Assembly: GCF_001399755.1 (NCBI RefSeq)
Contig: NZ_LJCP01000008.1
Location: forward strand, 186,001-250,000
From: Thiohalorhabdus denitrificans
GTDB taxonomy: Bacteria > Pseudomonadota > Gammaproteobacteria > Thiohalorhabdales > Thiohalorhabdaceae
Length of the DNA: 64,000 bases
Reading direction: 5' to 3'
Part shown: positions 1 through 9,958 of the stretch, piece after piece
Position numbering within the stretch: position 1 is the first letter of the stretch
How the letters are laid out: each line of letters begins with the position of its first letter
Position numbers and translations under genes: made by a program
The notes under the pieces: model-generated
What the model was told of the DNA's origin: nothing
Database searches by the model: none
The model's input: the letters and a program-made list of their open reading frames with translations, nothing else

Positions 1-1
1 C

Positions 2-601
2 CAGCTGCGGAAGACCCGCGAGGCCCTGTCCGCCAACTACCTGGTGGCCGGGGCCCTCATCTACCTGCTCATGGTGGCCATCTTCCGCCACTGGGGGTAT
101 CCGCTGCTGATCATGACCGCCATCCCGCTCGGCGTCTCCGGGGGCATCCTGGGGCTGCGCCTGCTCAACTGGGCCGGCGCCGCCCTGCCCCTCGTGGGGC
201 TCAACGCCGTGCACCAGCCCTTCGACATGATCGCCATGCTCGGCTTCCTGATCCTCATGGGCACGGTGGTCAACAACCCCATCCTCATCGTCCACCGCGC
301 CGTGGAGAACGCCCGCGAGGCCGGCATGGCCGCGCGCGAGGCGGTGATGGAGGCGGTGGAGTCGCGCCTCCGCCCCATCGCCATGTCCACCATCACCACC
401 ATCTGCGGACTGGCGCCGCTGGTGCTCCTGCCCGGCGAGGGCACGGAGCTCTACCGCGGCGTGGGGGCCATCGTCCTGTTCGGCATTCTGGGCGCGGCGA
501 TCGTCTCCCTCACCTTCCTCCCCGCCCTGACCATGACCGTGCTGGGCTGGCGCACCCGCCTCGCCGGCACGGGCGACGGACGTCCGGGGGAGGCCTCCTG
601 A
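2..601 (+). CDS. RND efflux permease, C-terminal fragment (partial)
   Basis: The reading frame is open from the first bases of the window, so only about the last 199 residues of an inner-membrane RND pump are present. They hold several hydrophobic membrane segments, a loop with GTVVNNPILIVHRAVENAR, and the stretch RLRPIAMSTITTICGLAPL that is typical of the last helices of AcrB/CusA-type permeases. The protein would export a substrate across the envelope using the proton gradient. Substrate and subfamily (HAE or HME) cannot be told because the porter domain lies outside the window. The adaptor gene is presumably upstream, also outside. Confidence 0.85.
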   Translation, partial: QLRKTREALSANYLVAGALIYLLMVAIFRHWGYPLLIMTAIPLGVSGGILGLRLLNWAGAALPLVGLNAVHQPFDMIAMLGFLILMGTVVNNPILIVHRAVENAREAGMAAREAVMEAVESRLRPIAMSTITTICGLAPLVLLPGEGTELYRGVGAIVLFGILGAAIVSLTFLPALTMTVLGWRTRLAGTGDGRPGEAS

Positions 602-647
602 TCCCGGGCGGGCGCCGGCCGTTCCGGCCGGGCCCCGGCCCGGGGGC

Positions 648-2726
648 TCAACCTCCCCCGATGCGGGCCAGGATATGGCGGAGGCTGTCAGCGGTGGGGG
701 GCTTCACCAGGTAGTCGTCGAAGACATCGGTGGGCTGGTCGGGAAACTGGGAGGGGGGGTGGCCCGAAAGGGCCACCAAGGGCGTGGCGCCAAGCTGCTC
801 GCGGAGCCGCCGGGCCACCTCGAAGCCGGACTGGTCGGGCAGCCCGATGTCGATCAGCGCCAGGGCGGGCCGCACGCTGGGCGCCAATTCGAAGGCCTGC
901 TCCCCGGTGGCGGCGTGGCGCCATTCGTAGCCCAGGACCTCCAGCAGGAAGCCCAGCGAGGAGGCCACGTCCGGGTTGTCCTCCACCAGCAGGACGACGC
1001 CCGATCCCTCCGGGGAAGCGCCGGCCTCTTCCCCGGACGCCTCCTCCGACAGGCCCACGGCCGGCAGGCGCACGCGGAATTCGCTCCCCTGGCCCGATCC
1101 GTGGCTGGTGGCCTTTACCTCCCCGCCGTGGAGCTCCACCAGGTTGCGCACCAGGGACAGCCCCAGGCCCAGACCCTGGCAGGCTAGCTGGTCGGGCTGC
1201 CCCCGCTCGAAGATCTCGAACAGGTGCGGAAGGTGCTCCGGGGCGATCCCCTGGCCCGTGTCCTGCACCACCACCTCCGCCTGGTCGTCCCTTGCCGACA
1301 CGTTCAGCCGCACCGTCCCCTCCTCCGGGGTGTACTTTACGGCGTTGTCCAGCAGATTGCCCAGCACTTGGACCAGCCGGACCGGATCCCCCCGCACGCC
1401 CGCGGGCTGGTCCGGAAGCTCCACCTCCAGCCGCTGCCCCTTCCGCTCCGCCTCCGCGGCCACCGACTCCACGGCCTGCTGGGCCACTTGGCGCAGGTCC
1501 AGCTCCTCGTCGCGCAGGCTGATCCGCCCGGTCTTGACCCGGTTCAGGTCCAGCAGGTCCTCGGTGATCCGCGCCAGGTGGGCGCTCTGACGGGAGATGG
1601 TGGCCGCGGCCTCGCGCAGCCGCGGCGGATCCACCCGCTCGCAGTTGTCCTCCAGGTACTCGGCCGTGGTGGCGATGGGCGTCAGGGGATTGCGCAGCTC
1701 ATGGCCGAGGGTAGCGAGGAACACGTCCCGACGGCGGTCCGCCTCGGCCAGGGCGTCCTGCGCCTCACGGCGCCGGGTGATGTCCTCGATGATGCCGATC
1801 ACGCGCTTCGGGCGGCCCTCCCGGTCGGGCACCGAGGTGTCGGTGGCCTGGACCCAGACCGTGCGGCCATCCTCGCGCCGGTAGCGCTTCTCCAGGGTGA
1901 CGGCCGGCACTTCACCCGAGCGGAGCTTCTCCAGGGCCGCCGCCGTCTCTTCCCGATCCTCGGGATGGGTCAGGTCCGCGACGGATACCCCCTGCTCCAC
2001 CAGCCCGCCCGCATCGTAGCCGACGATTCCGGCGAAGGCGGGGTTCACCTCCAGGAGTCGGCCGTCGATGTCCATGATGGCGATGCCCACCCCGGCATGG
2101 CTGAAGGTCTCGCGGAAGCCGGTCTCGCTCTGGCGCAGGCGTTCCTCGGTGTCGGCGCGCTGGAGGCTGGCCGCCAGTACGTTCGCCACCGCCTGCAGGA
2201 AATGCACATCGTGGCGGCTGAAGGTATGGGAGTGCCTGGTAAAGGCCGCGAGGACGCCATAAGGCCCCTCCGGTCCCTGGATCACCACGGTCATGCCGCT
2301 GACCGCACCGTGCTCGCGGAGCAGCTCCGAGGGGGTGAAACGCGTCTCGGCGGCCAGGTCCTCCACGACCACCGGCCGCTCGGTGAGCATGGTGTAACCG
2401 CCGGGAGAGCCGTAGCCGTCGGGCTCGGTGGCGCTGCCCACTAGGCCTTCCCGCCATCCGTTTCCGCTTTTCAGGAGGAGGACCCCCACTTCCGGGTGCC
2501 ATTCCAGGACCTTGGTGAGGTCGGCCTCGAGCAGTTCCCCAAGCATGGCCGTGGCCCGGTCGAAGAGCGCCTGGAGGGAAGCTCGGCGGAGCCCCGCTTC
2601 CCCCAGCTCGGCCACGGCCTCCTGCTGGCGCAGGCGCGCCCGTAGCTCCGCTGTGGAGGGATCCTCTCCGGAGCCGGGCGAACCATCCGTCGGAGGCCCC
2701 GGGGGGGAGGATTCGCTAGCGCTCAT
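648..2726 (-). CDS. Hybrid sensor histidine kinase (GAF-PAS-HisKA-HATPase-receiver)
   Basis: The 692-aa protein is a soluble sensor kinase without obvious membrane segments. It has a GAF-like domain in the N-terminal third, then a PAS/PAC domain (around residues 200-320) and a HisKA helix with the phosphoacceptor motif GHELRNPLTP. A HATPase_c domain follows (NLLDNAVKYTPEEG as N-box, DTGQGIAPEH, GLGLSL). A C-terminal receiver has the phosphoryl Asp in ALIDIGLPDQSG and the conserved Lys in LVKPP. The start was placed at MSASES because the upstream in-frame extension is low in coding character; a weak AGGG lies before it. It converges with the RND gene on its left. The input signal is unknown and no output regulator gene is adjacent. 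Confidence 0.9.
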   Translation of the reverse strand: MSASESSPPGPPTDGSPGSGEDPSTAELRARLRQQEAVAELGEAGLRRASLQALFDRATAMLGELLEADLTKVLEWHPEVGVLLLKSGNGWREGLVGSATEPDGYGSPGGYTMLTERPVVVEDLAAETRFTPSELLREHGAVSGMTVVIQGPEGPYGVLAAFTRHSHTFSRHDVHFLQAVANVLAASLQRADTEERLRQSETGFRETFSHAGVGIAIMDIDGRLLEVNPAFAGIVGYDAGGLVEQGVSVADLTHPEDREETAAALEKLRSGEVPAVTLEKRYRREDGRTVWVQATDTSVPDREGRPKRVIGIIEDITRRREAQDALAEADRRRDVFLATLGHELRNPLTPIATTAEYLEDNCERVDPPRLREAAATISRQSAHLARITEDLLDLNRVKTGRISLRDEELDLRQVAQQAVESVAAEAERKGQRLEVELPDQPAGVRGDPVRLVQVLGNLLDNAVKYTPEEGTVRLNVSARDDQAEVVVQDTGQGIAPEHLPHLFEIFERGQPDQLACQGLGLGLSLVRNLVELHGGEVKATSHGSGQGSEFRVRLPAVGLSEEASGEEAGASPEGSGVVLLVEDNPDVASSLGFLLEVLGYEWRHAATGEQAFELAPSVRPALALIDIGLPDQSGFEVARRLREQLGATPLVALSGHPPSQFPDQPTDVFDDYLVKPPTADSLRHILARIGGG

Positions 2727-2878
2727 CACGGAACCCTTTGGCGGGAATGGAAAACGACCCCTTGCGGCACGGGGGGTGCCCAAAACCCATTAGATGGGGA
2801 AAAACCCGTGAGATCAATAGGCAGGCGCGATCCGCCCCGGTCCAGGTACCCTTGTACGGGCCTGGCCCGGAAAGGGGC

Positions 2879-3787
2879 CTAGGGGCAGTCCTCCCGGGCT
2901 TCCACCTGCCGGGTGCGCGGGATCCGGGCAGGATCCCAGGCTTCCCGGGCCCAGGCCCAGAAGCCGGGCAGGTCCAGGCGCTCCGCGTCGGGGGGGCTCG
3001 GCTGGCCGAGGAAGGAGAACGCCGCCACCAGCCAGGGAACGGGGTCGTCCTCCGGCAAGGCGGGGGCCCGGGTGGCCTTGGAGAGCTTGAGGCCCGTGGG
3101 GGTGGCGGCTACCGGAAAGTGGGCGTATTCGGGGGTGGACAGCCCCAGGCCGCGCTGCAGATGGATCTGCCGGGGCGTGGAATCCAGCAGATCCGCGCCC
3201 CGCACCACGTGGGTGACACCCTGCTCCGCGTCGTCCACCACCACCGCCAGCTGGTAGGCGAACAGACCGTCGGCGCGCCGCACCACAAAGTCCCCCACCT
3301 CCCGCCCCAGATCCTGCTCGAAGGCCCCCTGGACGGCGTCCACGAACCCGACGGACCCGTTTTCGGCACGCACCCGCACCGCGCGGGGTGCCTTGCCGGG
3401 CGGCAGGCCTTCGCGGCAGGTACCGGGGTAGACGGCTCCAAGCCCCCGGGCCCGGGCGGCTTCCCGGATCTCCCGACGGGTGCAGCCGCAGTCGAAGGCC
3501 AGCCCCGCCCGCCGCAGCTCCGTCAGGGCGTCCTGGTAGGCCTCGGCACGCGTGCTCTGGTAAAGTACCGCCCCGTCCCACTCGAAGCCGTAAGCCGCCA
3601 GCGTGCGAAGGATTTTTTCCGCCGCCCCGGGCACCTCCCGGGGGGGGTCCAGGTCCTCCATGCGCACCAGCCAGCGCCCACCCGCCGCCCGGGCCCACAG
3701 GTTGCTGGCCAGGGCCGCGATCAGGGAACCGAAGTGCAGGGGACCGGTCGGGGAAGGCGCGAAACGGCCGACGTATCCGTGCTCCAT
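2879..3787 (-). CDS. gluQ: Glutamyl-Q tRNA(Asp) synthetase
   Basis: This 302-aa, truncated glutamyl-tRNA synthetase paralogue attaches glutamate to queuosine-34 of tRNA-Asp in the cytoplasm. The HIGH-like motif is in PSPTGPLHFGS (residues 11-21) and the KMSKS-like motif is GLKLSKATRAP near residue 235. The zinc site is visible as CGC ... VYPGTC. As expected, the anticodon-binding domain of a full GluRS is missing and the length fits the family. The start at MEHGYVGRF was chosen because homologues begin just before the GRFAPSPTG motif; the upstream in-frame MRRRGAGG extension has no support. It is divergent from pilU. Confidence 0.93.
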   Translation of the reverse strand: MEHGYVGRFAPSPTGPLHFGSLIAALASNLWARAAGGRWLVRMEDLDPPREVPGAAEKILRTLAAYGFEWDGAVLYQSTRAEAYQDALTELRRAGLAFDCGCTRREIREAARARGLGAVYPGTCREGLPPGKAPRAVRVRAENGSVGFVDAVQGAFEQDLGREVGDFVVRRADGLFAYQLAVVVDDAEQGVTHVVRGADLLDSTPRQIHLQRGLGLSTPEYAHFPVAATPTGLKLSKATRAPALPEDDPVPWLVAAFSFLGQPSPPDAERLDLPGFWAWAREAWDPARIPRTRQVEAREDCP

Positions 3788-3969
3788 GCCCCCAATGATG
3801 CCCCCGGCCCCCCGCCGCCTCAAGCGGGCGGAGGGCCGGAGGCCGGAGCACCGAATGGGGCGAGGACCTCCCGCACCCTGGGAACGGGCGGCGCATGCCG
3901 CCGATTAATTCAAAAAACGAAAGCCTGACCCCCAACGCCGTGGCCCCCTTTTCCCACGAGGAGTCGCGT

Positions 3970-5133
3970 ATGGCCGTATTCTCCATGGAAGCCCTGCTGA
4001 AGCTCATGGTGCAGAACCAGGGCAGCGACCTGTTCCTGAGCGTGGGCGCCCCGCCCGCCATGAAGATCGACGGCGAGATGCGCCGGTTCAAGGCCGAGAA
4101 CCTGTCCCCCGAGGACACGGACCAGCTCGCCCGTGAGATCCTGGAAACCGAGCAGGCCTGGGAGGAGTTCCGCACCAAGGGCGGCGCCAACCTCGCCCTG
4201 TCCTACGACCACATCGGGCGCTTCCGGGCCAACGTCTTCCGCCAGCGCCACAGCGTCGGCATGGTGATCCGCCGCATCAACACCGAGGTCCCCACCTTCG
4301 AGGAGCTCAACCTCCCCGAGGCCCTCAAGGACATCGCCTCCTACAGCCGCGGCCTGGTGTTCGTGATCGGTGCCACCGGCTCCGGCAAGTCCACCACCCT
4401 GGCCTCCATGATCGACTACCGGAACCGCAACCACGCCGGGCACATCCTCACCCTCGAGGACCCCATCGAGTTCGTCCACGACCACAAGCAGTCCCTGGTG
4501 AACCAGCGCGAGATCGGCATGGACGCCGAGGACTGGGAATCGGCCCTGAACGACGCCCTGCGGCAAGCTCCGGACGTGGTGCTGGTGGGCGAGATCCGCA
4601 ACCGGGAATCCATGGAGCACGCCCTGCACCTGGCCGACACCGGCCACCTGACGCTGGCCACCCTGCACTCCACCAACGCCGCCCAGACCCTGGACCGCAT
4701 CCGCAACATGTTCCCCGAGGACCGCCACGATCAGATCCTCCAGGACCTGTCTCTCAACCTGCGCGCCATCGTCGGCCAGCGCCTTGCCCGGCGGCCGGAA
4801 GGCGGGCGCGCCGGTGTGGTGGAGATCTTCGTGAACACGCCCCGCGCCGCCGATTTCATCATCGGCGAGCAGTTCGGCGCCCTGAAGGATGTCATGGAGG
4901 AGGACCAGCAGTTCGGCATGCAGAGCTTCGACGAGGCGGCCATCCAGCTCTACAAGGAGGGCAAGATCGACGCCGAGGAGGCCATGCGCCAGGGGGATTC
5001 CGCCAACAACGTGCGCATCGCCATCAAGAACCACGAGCGCGAGCAGCAGGGCGGCGCGGCAGAGGGGGAGGAGAGCGGCCCCGAGATCCCGGACTTCGAG
5101 ATCCAGGAGGAGGACCCGGATTCCGAGGGGTGA
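3970..5133 (+). CDS. pilU: PilT/PilU-family twitching motility ATPase
   Basis: The 387-aa hexameric GspE-type ATPase is predicted to power retraction of type IV pili at the inner membrane. It has an N-terminal PAS-like domain (SDLFLSVGAPPAMKIDG), a Walker A motif GATGSGKST (about residues 134-142), an Asp box with TLEDPIEF, a Walker B region APDVVLVGEIRN and a His box HLTLATLHSTNAA. The acidic C-terminal tail (EEDPDSEG) and overall length favour PilU over PilT, so this is assigned as the accessory retraction ATPase. The ATG follows GAGGAG; an in-frame upstream start at 3895 is less likely. pilT is not next to it here. Confidence 0.88.
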   Translation: MAVFSMEALLKLMVQNQGSDLFLSVGAPPAMKIDGEMRRFKAENLSPEDTDQLAREILETEQAWEEFRTKGGANLALSYDHIGRFRANVFRQRHSVGMVIRRINTEVPTFEELNLPEALKDIASYSRGLVFVIGATGSGKSTTLASMIDYRNRNHAGHILTLEDPIEFVHDHKQSLVNQREIGMDAEDWESALNDALRQAPDVVLVGEIRNRESMEHALHLADTGHLTLATLHSTNAAQTLDRIRNMFPEDRHDQILQDLSLNLRAIVGQRLARRPEGGRAGVVEIFVNTPRAADFIIGEQFGALKDVMEEDQQFGMQSFDEAAIQLYKEGKIDAEEAMRQGDSANNVRIAIKNHEREQQGGAAEGEESGPEIPDFEIQEEDPDSEG

Positions 5134-5238
5134 TGCGCCCCATCCGGAGCGCCTCCCACCGGTTCTCCCTAATGGACTTTCCGGAGGCGAGGGGTTATGC
5201 CCGGATAAGGGACCTTGGCATCACGAGAGGAGTCTGTC

Positions 5239-5376
5239 ATGGGACGCACCTACTGGACCCGCTTTTCCGCCTTTGCCCTTGTGCTCGTCCTGGCATTGGC
5301 CGGCTGCAACACCATGGAGGGAGCTGGCGAGGACGTCGAGGACGCCGGCGAGGCTACCCAGGACGCGGCCGATTGA
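5239..5376 (+). CDS. Entericidin A/B-like small lipoprotein
   Basis: This is a 45-aa lipoprotein. A hydrophobic signal sequence ends in a lipobox (LALAGC, Cys23). The mature part is a short acidic helix, CNTMEGAGEDVEDAGEA, which matches the entericidin pattern. Family members are tiny outer-membrane-associated lipoproteins linked to stress or a toxin/antidote pair in E. coli. Here there is only one copy and no partner. A clear AGGAG precedes the ATG. The role is not determined; identification rests on the Cys-N-T-M-x-G-x-G-x-D core. Confidence 0.85.
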   Translation: MGRTYWTRFSAFALVLVLALAGCNTMEGAGEDVEDAGEATQDAAD

Positions 5377-5388
5377 GGGCCCTGCCGG

Positions 5389-8079
5389 CTAGCGCCGCAC
5401 CCGCCCCCTGAGCAGGGCCTTCTCCCCCTCCACGAGCAGGAACAGGGCCACGCCGAAGGCCAGAATGCGGGCCCAATCCTGCCCGCCGATGGGGGCCGTC
5501 CCGAACAGGTACTGGAACGGCGTGCTGTAGGTAAACAGACCCTGCAGGACCACCAGCACCGCCACGGCCACCAGCACCGCCCGCCCTCCCTGCAGGCCCT
5601 GGCGCGTGACCACGGGCTCCAGGATGAAGCGGCTGTTGAAGAGGTAGAAGACCTGGCCCATCACCAGGGTATTGATGGCCACGGTCCGCTCCACCTCCTT
5701 GCCGGCGCCGTGGAGCTCCATCCACAGGAAGTGGCCGAAGGTCCCCGCCACCAGCAGCACCGACACGAACCCAACCCGCCAGATCAAGAAGCCCGAAAGC
5801 AGGGGCGCGTCCGCCGGGCGCGGACGGCGCTGCATCACCCCCGGCTCGGTGGGCTCGAAGGCCAGGGCCAGCGCCAGGGTCACCGCCGTGACCATGTTCA
5901 CCCACAAGGCCTGCACGGGCGTCACCGGCAGGGTAACGCCGAGGAGGATGGCCGTTACGATGGTGAAGGCCTGGCCGCCGTTGGTGGGCAGCAGGAAGAG
6001 GATGGCCTTCTGCAGGTTGTCGTAGACGGTGCGCCCCTCCTCCACCGCGGAGGCGATGGAGGCGAAGTTGTCGTCCGCCAGCACCATCTCCGAGGCCTCC
6101 TTGGAAGCCTCCGTGCCCTTCATCCCCATGGCTACCCCGATGTCCGCCCGCTTGAGCGCCGGGGAATCGTTGACCCCGTCCCCGGTCATGGCCACCACCT
6201 CGCCGTTGGCCTGGAGGGCCTGCACCAGGCGCAGTTTGTGGCGCGGTGAGGCACGGGCGAACACGTCCACTTCCCGTACCATGTCCCGCAGGCGGTCGTC
6301 GTCGCTTTCCTCGATCTGGCGCCCGGCCACCGCGTCCCGGGCGTTGAGGCCCAGCTGGCCGGCGATGGCCCGGGCCGTGACGGCGTGGTCCCCCGTGATC
6401 ATCTTCACCCGGATGCCCGCCCCCCGGCAGGCGGCCACCGAACGGATCGCCTCGTCCCGCGGCGGGTCAATGAGGCCCACCACCGCCAGCAGGGTAAGCC
6501 CCCCCGCCTCCACGTTGTCGAACTCCAGCAGGCTCTTTTCGGGGGACGCGTGGCCGGCCGCTATGGCCAACAGGCGTTGCCCCTGCCCGGCGATCTCGTC
6601 CATGCGCCGATGCCAGGCCGCCGCGTCGAGGGGACGGTCGCCGCCCGTGGCCCGCTCCCGGGTGCACAGCTCCAGGACCCGCTCCGGGGCCCCCTTGACG
6701 TAGATGTAGCCGTGGCCCTCGTGATCGTGGTGGAGGGTGGCCATGAAGTTGTGAGCGGAATCGAAGGGGATCACGTCGTCCCGCGGGTAGCGCTCGTTCA
6801 CCTGCCGCTGGTCCATGCCCGCCTTCAGGGCCACGGTGACCAGGGCCGTTTCCGTGGGGTCCCCCTCGGGCCACCAGCCGTCCTCCCCCTCGTGCAGCCA
6901 GGCATCATTGCACAGCAGCCCCGCCCGAAGGGCTTCGGCAAGCACGGGCTCGGTATAGGGATCCACGTCCCCGCCGTCCCGGGTGAAGCTGCCATGGGGG
7001 GCGTAGCCCACCCCGCCCACCTCCACCTCGCCATCCGCGGTAACCAGGCTCTTCACCGTCATCTCGTTGCGGGTGAGCGTGCCGGTCTTGTCGGAGCAGA
7101 TGGTGGTGACCGCGCCCAGGGTCTCCACCGCCGGCAGGCGGCGGATGATGGCGTTGCGCCCGGCCATGCGCTGCACGCCGATGGCCAGGGTGATGGTCAT
7201 GATGGCCGGCAGGCCCTCGGGGATGGCGGCCACCGCCAGGCTCACCGCCGCCATGAACATGTCGGGCCCGGAGTAGCCCCGCACTACCAGCCCGAAGGCG
7301 AAGGTAAAGGCCGCCAGGACCAGGATGGCCACCGATAAGTGGCGGGCGAAGCGGCCGACCTGGCGGAGTAGCGGGGTCTGTACGCTCTCCACCTGGCTCA
7401 CCATGCGGGAGATGCGGCCAATCTGGGTGCGCCCACCGGTGGCCACCACCACCCCGCGCCCCTGCCCGGCGGCCACCAGGGTCCCGGAATAGGCCATGCC
7501 GGCGCGGTCGGCCAGCTCCGCCTCCGGAGCCACGGGGGCGGTGCCCTTCTCCACCGGCTCCGACTCCCCGGTGAGGACCGCCTCGTCCACCCGCAGATTG
7601 TGGGCCCGGACCAGCCGCAGGTCCGCGGCTACCCGGTCCCCCGCGCCGAGGAGGAGGACATCGCCCGGCACCACCTGCTCGGCGGGCAGGGTCTGCTGCC
7701 GCCCGTCCCGCAGCACCTGCGCCCGGGGGCTGAGCATGCCGCGGATGGCGTCCAGGGCCCGCTCCGCCTTGCCCTCCTGGAAAAATCCAATGACGGCGTT
7801 GATCAGGACCACGCCCAGAATCACGCCGGTGTCCACCCCCTTCCCCAGGAAGGCGGTGCCCACCGCCGCGACGATCAGGATGTAGATGAACAGGTTGTGG
7901 AACTGGCGGAGGAAGCGCAGGACGGCGCCGGCGCTTTCCTGTTCTGGGATGCGGTTCGGGCCGTGCTCCTGGAAGCGGGAGCGAGCGGTTCCGGAATCGA
8001 GGCCTTCGGGGGAGGTCTCCAGGTCGCGGAGCACCTCCTCCACCCTCCGGGCGTGCCAAGCATTCTCGGCGTTCGCCAA
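5389..8079 (-). CDS. Cation-transporting P-type ATPase (P2-like)
   Basis: The 896-aa integral membrane ATPase has the N-terminal cation-ATPase domain, the TGES loop (170-173), the phosphorylation motif DKTGTLT (Asp330), PEGLP in M4 (287-291) and the hinge GDGVNDSPALKRADIGVAMG. PEGLP is shared with Ca2+ pumps of the SERCA/PMR1 type. However, M6 reads NMVTAVTLALALAFEPTE, so the acidic residue expected after NLVT in Ca2+ pumps is Ala. The transported ion (Ca2+, Mn2+, Na+ or another cation) is therefore uncertain. It is divergent from the nuclease gene across about 200 bases, and its 3' end faces the entericidin gene. Confidence 0.92.
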   Translation of the reverse strand: MANAENAWHARRVEEVLRDLETSPEGLDSGTARSRFQEHGPNRIPEQESAGAVLRFLRQFHNLFIYILIVAAVGTAFLGKGVDTGVILGVVLINAVIGFFQEGKAERALDAIRGMLSPRAQVLRDGRQQTLPAEQVVPGDVLLLGAGDRVAADLRLVRAHNLRVDEAVLTGESEPVEKGTAPVAPEAELADRAGMAYSGTLVAAGQGRGVVVATGGRTQIGRISRMVSQVESVQTPLLRQVGRFARHLSVAILVLAAFTFAFGLVVRGYSGPDMFMAAVSLAVAAIPEGLPAIMTITLAIGVQRMAGRNAIIRRLPAVETLGAVTTICSDKTGTLTRNEMTVKSLVTADGEVEVGGVGYAPHGSFTRDGGDVDPYTEPVLAEALRAGLLCNDAWLHEGEDGWWPEGDPTETALVTVALKAGMDQRQVNERYPRDDVIPFDSAHNFMATLHHDHEGHGYIYVKGAPERVLELCTRERATGGDRPLDAAAWHRRMDEIAGQGQRLLAIAAGHASPEKSLLEFDNVEAGGLTLLAVVGLIDPPRDEAIRSVAACRGAGIRVKMITGDHAVTARAIAGQLGLNARDAVAGRQIEESDDDRLRDMVREVDVFARASPRHKLRLVQALQANGEVVAMTGDGVNDSPALKRADIGVAMGMKGTEASKEASEMVLADDNFASIASAVEEGRTVYDNLQKAILFLLPTNGGQAFTIVTAILLGVTLPVTPVQALWVNMVTAVTLALALAFEPTEPGVMQRRPRPADAPLLSGFLIWRVGFVSVLLVAGTFGHFLWMELHGAGKEVERTVAINTLVMGQVFYLFNSRFILEPVVTRQGLQGGRAVLVAVAVLVVLQGLFTYSTPFQYLFGTAPIGGQDWARILAFGVALFLLVEGEKALLRGRVRR

Positions 8080-8283
8080 GATCCGTCCCTCCGCCTGCTG
8101 CCACGCATGTCCGTGGGGCCGCCCGCCCGGTGGTGCCTCCAGGCGGGCACCCCTTTATAGCACCAGCCACGATGTCCTTGGGAGGGCCGGGGCAACCGCT
8201 CCGGTCTGGAATTGCCGAGGGGACACCCGTACCCTGTGCCGATCCCCGGCGAGCCGGCCGGGGACCGGAACGGAGGGATCCCA

Positions 8284-9906
8284 ATGCGCTGGCCAACGGC
8301 CTGGGAACGGCTCGCCGCCGCCCTGCTGGCCGGGCTGCTCTTGCCCGCCCCCGCGGCGGCCCTGGAGTGCTCCGGAGAGCACGCCAGCCCGGCGGAGGTG
8401 AAGGGACTGGAGGGGGAGGCACCGCCGCCGGGCGAGGCGGTGACCGTACGCGGCCGCATCGGCGGCGCCTTCCTCGGCGAGGATCGCCTCGACGGCTTCT
8501 TCCTCCAGGCCCGTACGGACGGACGCCCCGCCGGGGTGTTCGTCTACACCCCCGAGTCCGAGCCCGGCTGGGCGGAGATCCTGCGTGCGGACCGGCGGGT
8601 GGTGGTGCGCGCCCGCACCGACCGCTACCGGGGCCGCATCCAGCTCCACCGGGTGAAGGCGGTGGCCGACTGCGGGGAGGCCCCCGTGGAGCCCATCGCC
8701 CTGGATTGGCCGCCCCAGGGTGGGCTGGAGGCGCTGGCCGGAGTCCGGATGCGCCTCATCGAGCCCCTGACCGTTACCGGCCTCCACGAGCTGGCCCGCT
8801 ACGGCAGCCTCCACTTGGCCGCCGAGCGGCTCTTCCATCCCAACACCGCGCCTCCCGGCGATCCGGAAGCCCCTGTGCTCATCCTGGACGACGGCGCCTA
8901 CGCCCGCGACCCCCACCCGGTCCCCCACCTGGGCCCGGAGGGGACCCGGCGGGTGGGCGCTCGCGTCGTCGACCTCACCGGCGTCCTGACCCACGCCTTC
9001 GAGGCCTGGCGTCTGCACCCCACCCAGCCCCCCGACTTCGAGGTCTCCAACCCCCGCCCCGACCCCCCCGAAGCGCCCGGGGACACGGAGCGCCGCGTGG
9101 GCTTCGTGAACCTCGGCAACTACTTCGTCACCACCGGCCGGCGCGGCGCGGATTCCGCGGCGGCCCGACGGCGGCAGGAGCAGGCCCTGCGCCGGCTGGT
9201 GGCCGGTGTCGGAGCGGACGTTCTGGCGGTGGTGGAGCTGGAGAACCGCCCCGGCGCACTGGCGGCCCTGGCGGAACGGGTAGGCGGGGAGTCCTACCGG
9301 GCCGTGGAGGGACCGGAGCGGTTGGGGAAGGACGTCATCCGCAATGCCCTCCTCTACCGCCCCGACCGGGTCCGCCCCGTGGGGCCGCCGCGGGTGGCCC
9401 GCGACGAGGCCTTCGTGCGCCCGCCCCTGGCCCAGCGCTTCCGCAGCGAGGAAGGCCACGGCTTCACGGTGGTGGTCGCCCACTTCAAGAGCAAAGGGGG
9501 ATGCCCCGAGACGGGGGACGTGGACCGGGGCGAGGGGTGCTGGAGCGACCGCCGCCTCCGGGAGGCCCGGGCCCTGGCCGAGTGGGCCGCCGAGCTGCCC
9601 GGGCCCGTGCTCCTGGCCGGGGACCTCAACGCCTACGGCCGGGAGGCCCCCATCCGCCACCTGCGCCGGGCCGGCTTCCGGGACCTCTTGCGCGCCACTC
9701 TCCCCCCCGGAAAGCGCTATACCTACGTCTACCGCGGCCGCAGCGGCTACCTGGACCACCTGCTGCTGCGCGGCGGCCCGGAGGCGAAAGCCGGCCACTG
9801 GGCGGTCAACGCCGACGAGCCCCGGAACGTCCCCGCACCGGATACGGTCTGGCGGGCCACGGACCACGACCCCGTCTGGGTGGACCTCTCCGCCTCCGAA
9901 CCGTGA
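8284..9906 (+). CDS. Secreted ExeM/NucH-like nuclease (OB-fold + EEP domain)
   Basis: The 540-aa exported protein has a signal peptide (hydrophobic segment ending PAPAAALE). An OB-like domain (YhcR/ExeM type, EAVTVRGRIGGAF) occupies roughly residues 40-260. An endonuclease/exonuclease/phosphatase domain follows, with FVNLGNYF, AVVELENR, RNALLYRP, VVVAHFKSKGG, LLAGDLNAYGRE and RATDHDPVW near the end. These supply the metal-binding Glu/Asp and the catalytic Asp/His pair of EEP nucleases. Homologues degrade extracellular DNA for nutrient scavenging or biofilm remodelling. The ATG follows GGAGGG. It stands alone, convergent with the DUF1244 gene. Confidence 0.88.
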   Translation: MRWPTAWERLAAALLAGLLLPAPAAALECSGEHASPAEVKGLEGEAPPPGEAVTVRGRIGGAFLGEDRLDGFFLQARTDGRPAGVFVYTPESEPGWAEILRADRRVVVRARTDRYRGRIQLHRVKAVADCGEAPVEPIALDWPPQGGLEALAGVRMRLIEPLTVTGLHELARYGSLHLAAERLFHPNTAPPGDPEAPVLILDDGAYARDPHPVPHLGPEGTRRVGARVVDLTGVLTHAFEAWRLHPTQPPDFEVSNPRPDPPEAPGDTERRVGFVNLGNYFVTTGRRGADSAAARRRQEQALRRLVAGVGADVLAVVELENRPGALAALAERVGGESYRAVEGPERLGKDVIRNALLYRPDRVRPVGPPRVARDEAFVRPPLAQRFRSEEGHGFTVVVAHFKSKGGCPETGDVDRGEGCWSDRRLREARALAEWAAELPGPVLLAGDLNAYGREAPIRHLRRAGFRDLLRATLPPGKRYTYVYRGRSGYLDHLLLRGGPEAKAGHWAVNADEPRNVPAPDTVWRATDHDPVWVDLSASEP

Positions 9907-9958
9907 GAGCCTGGAAGACCGGGGCAGGCCTGGCGACCCGGCACCGAGTGGCGTAGGC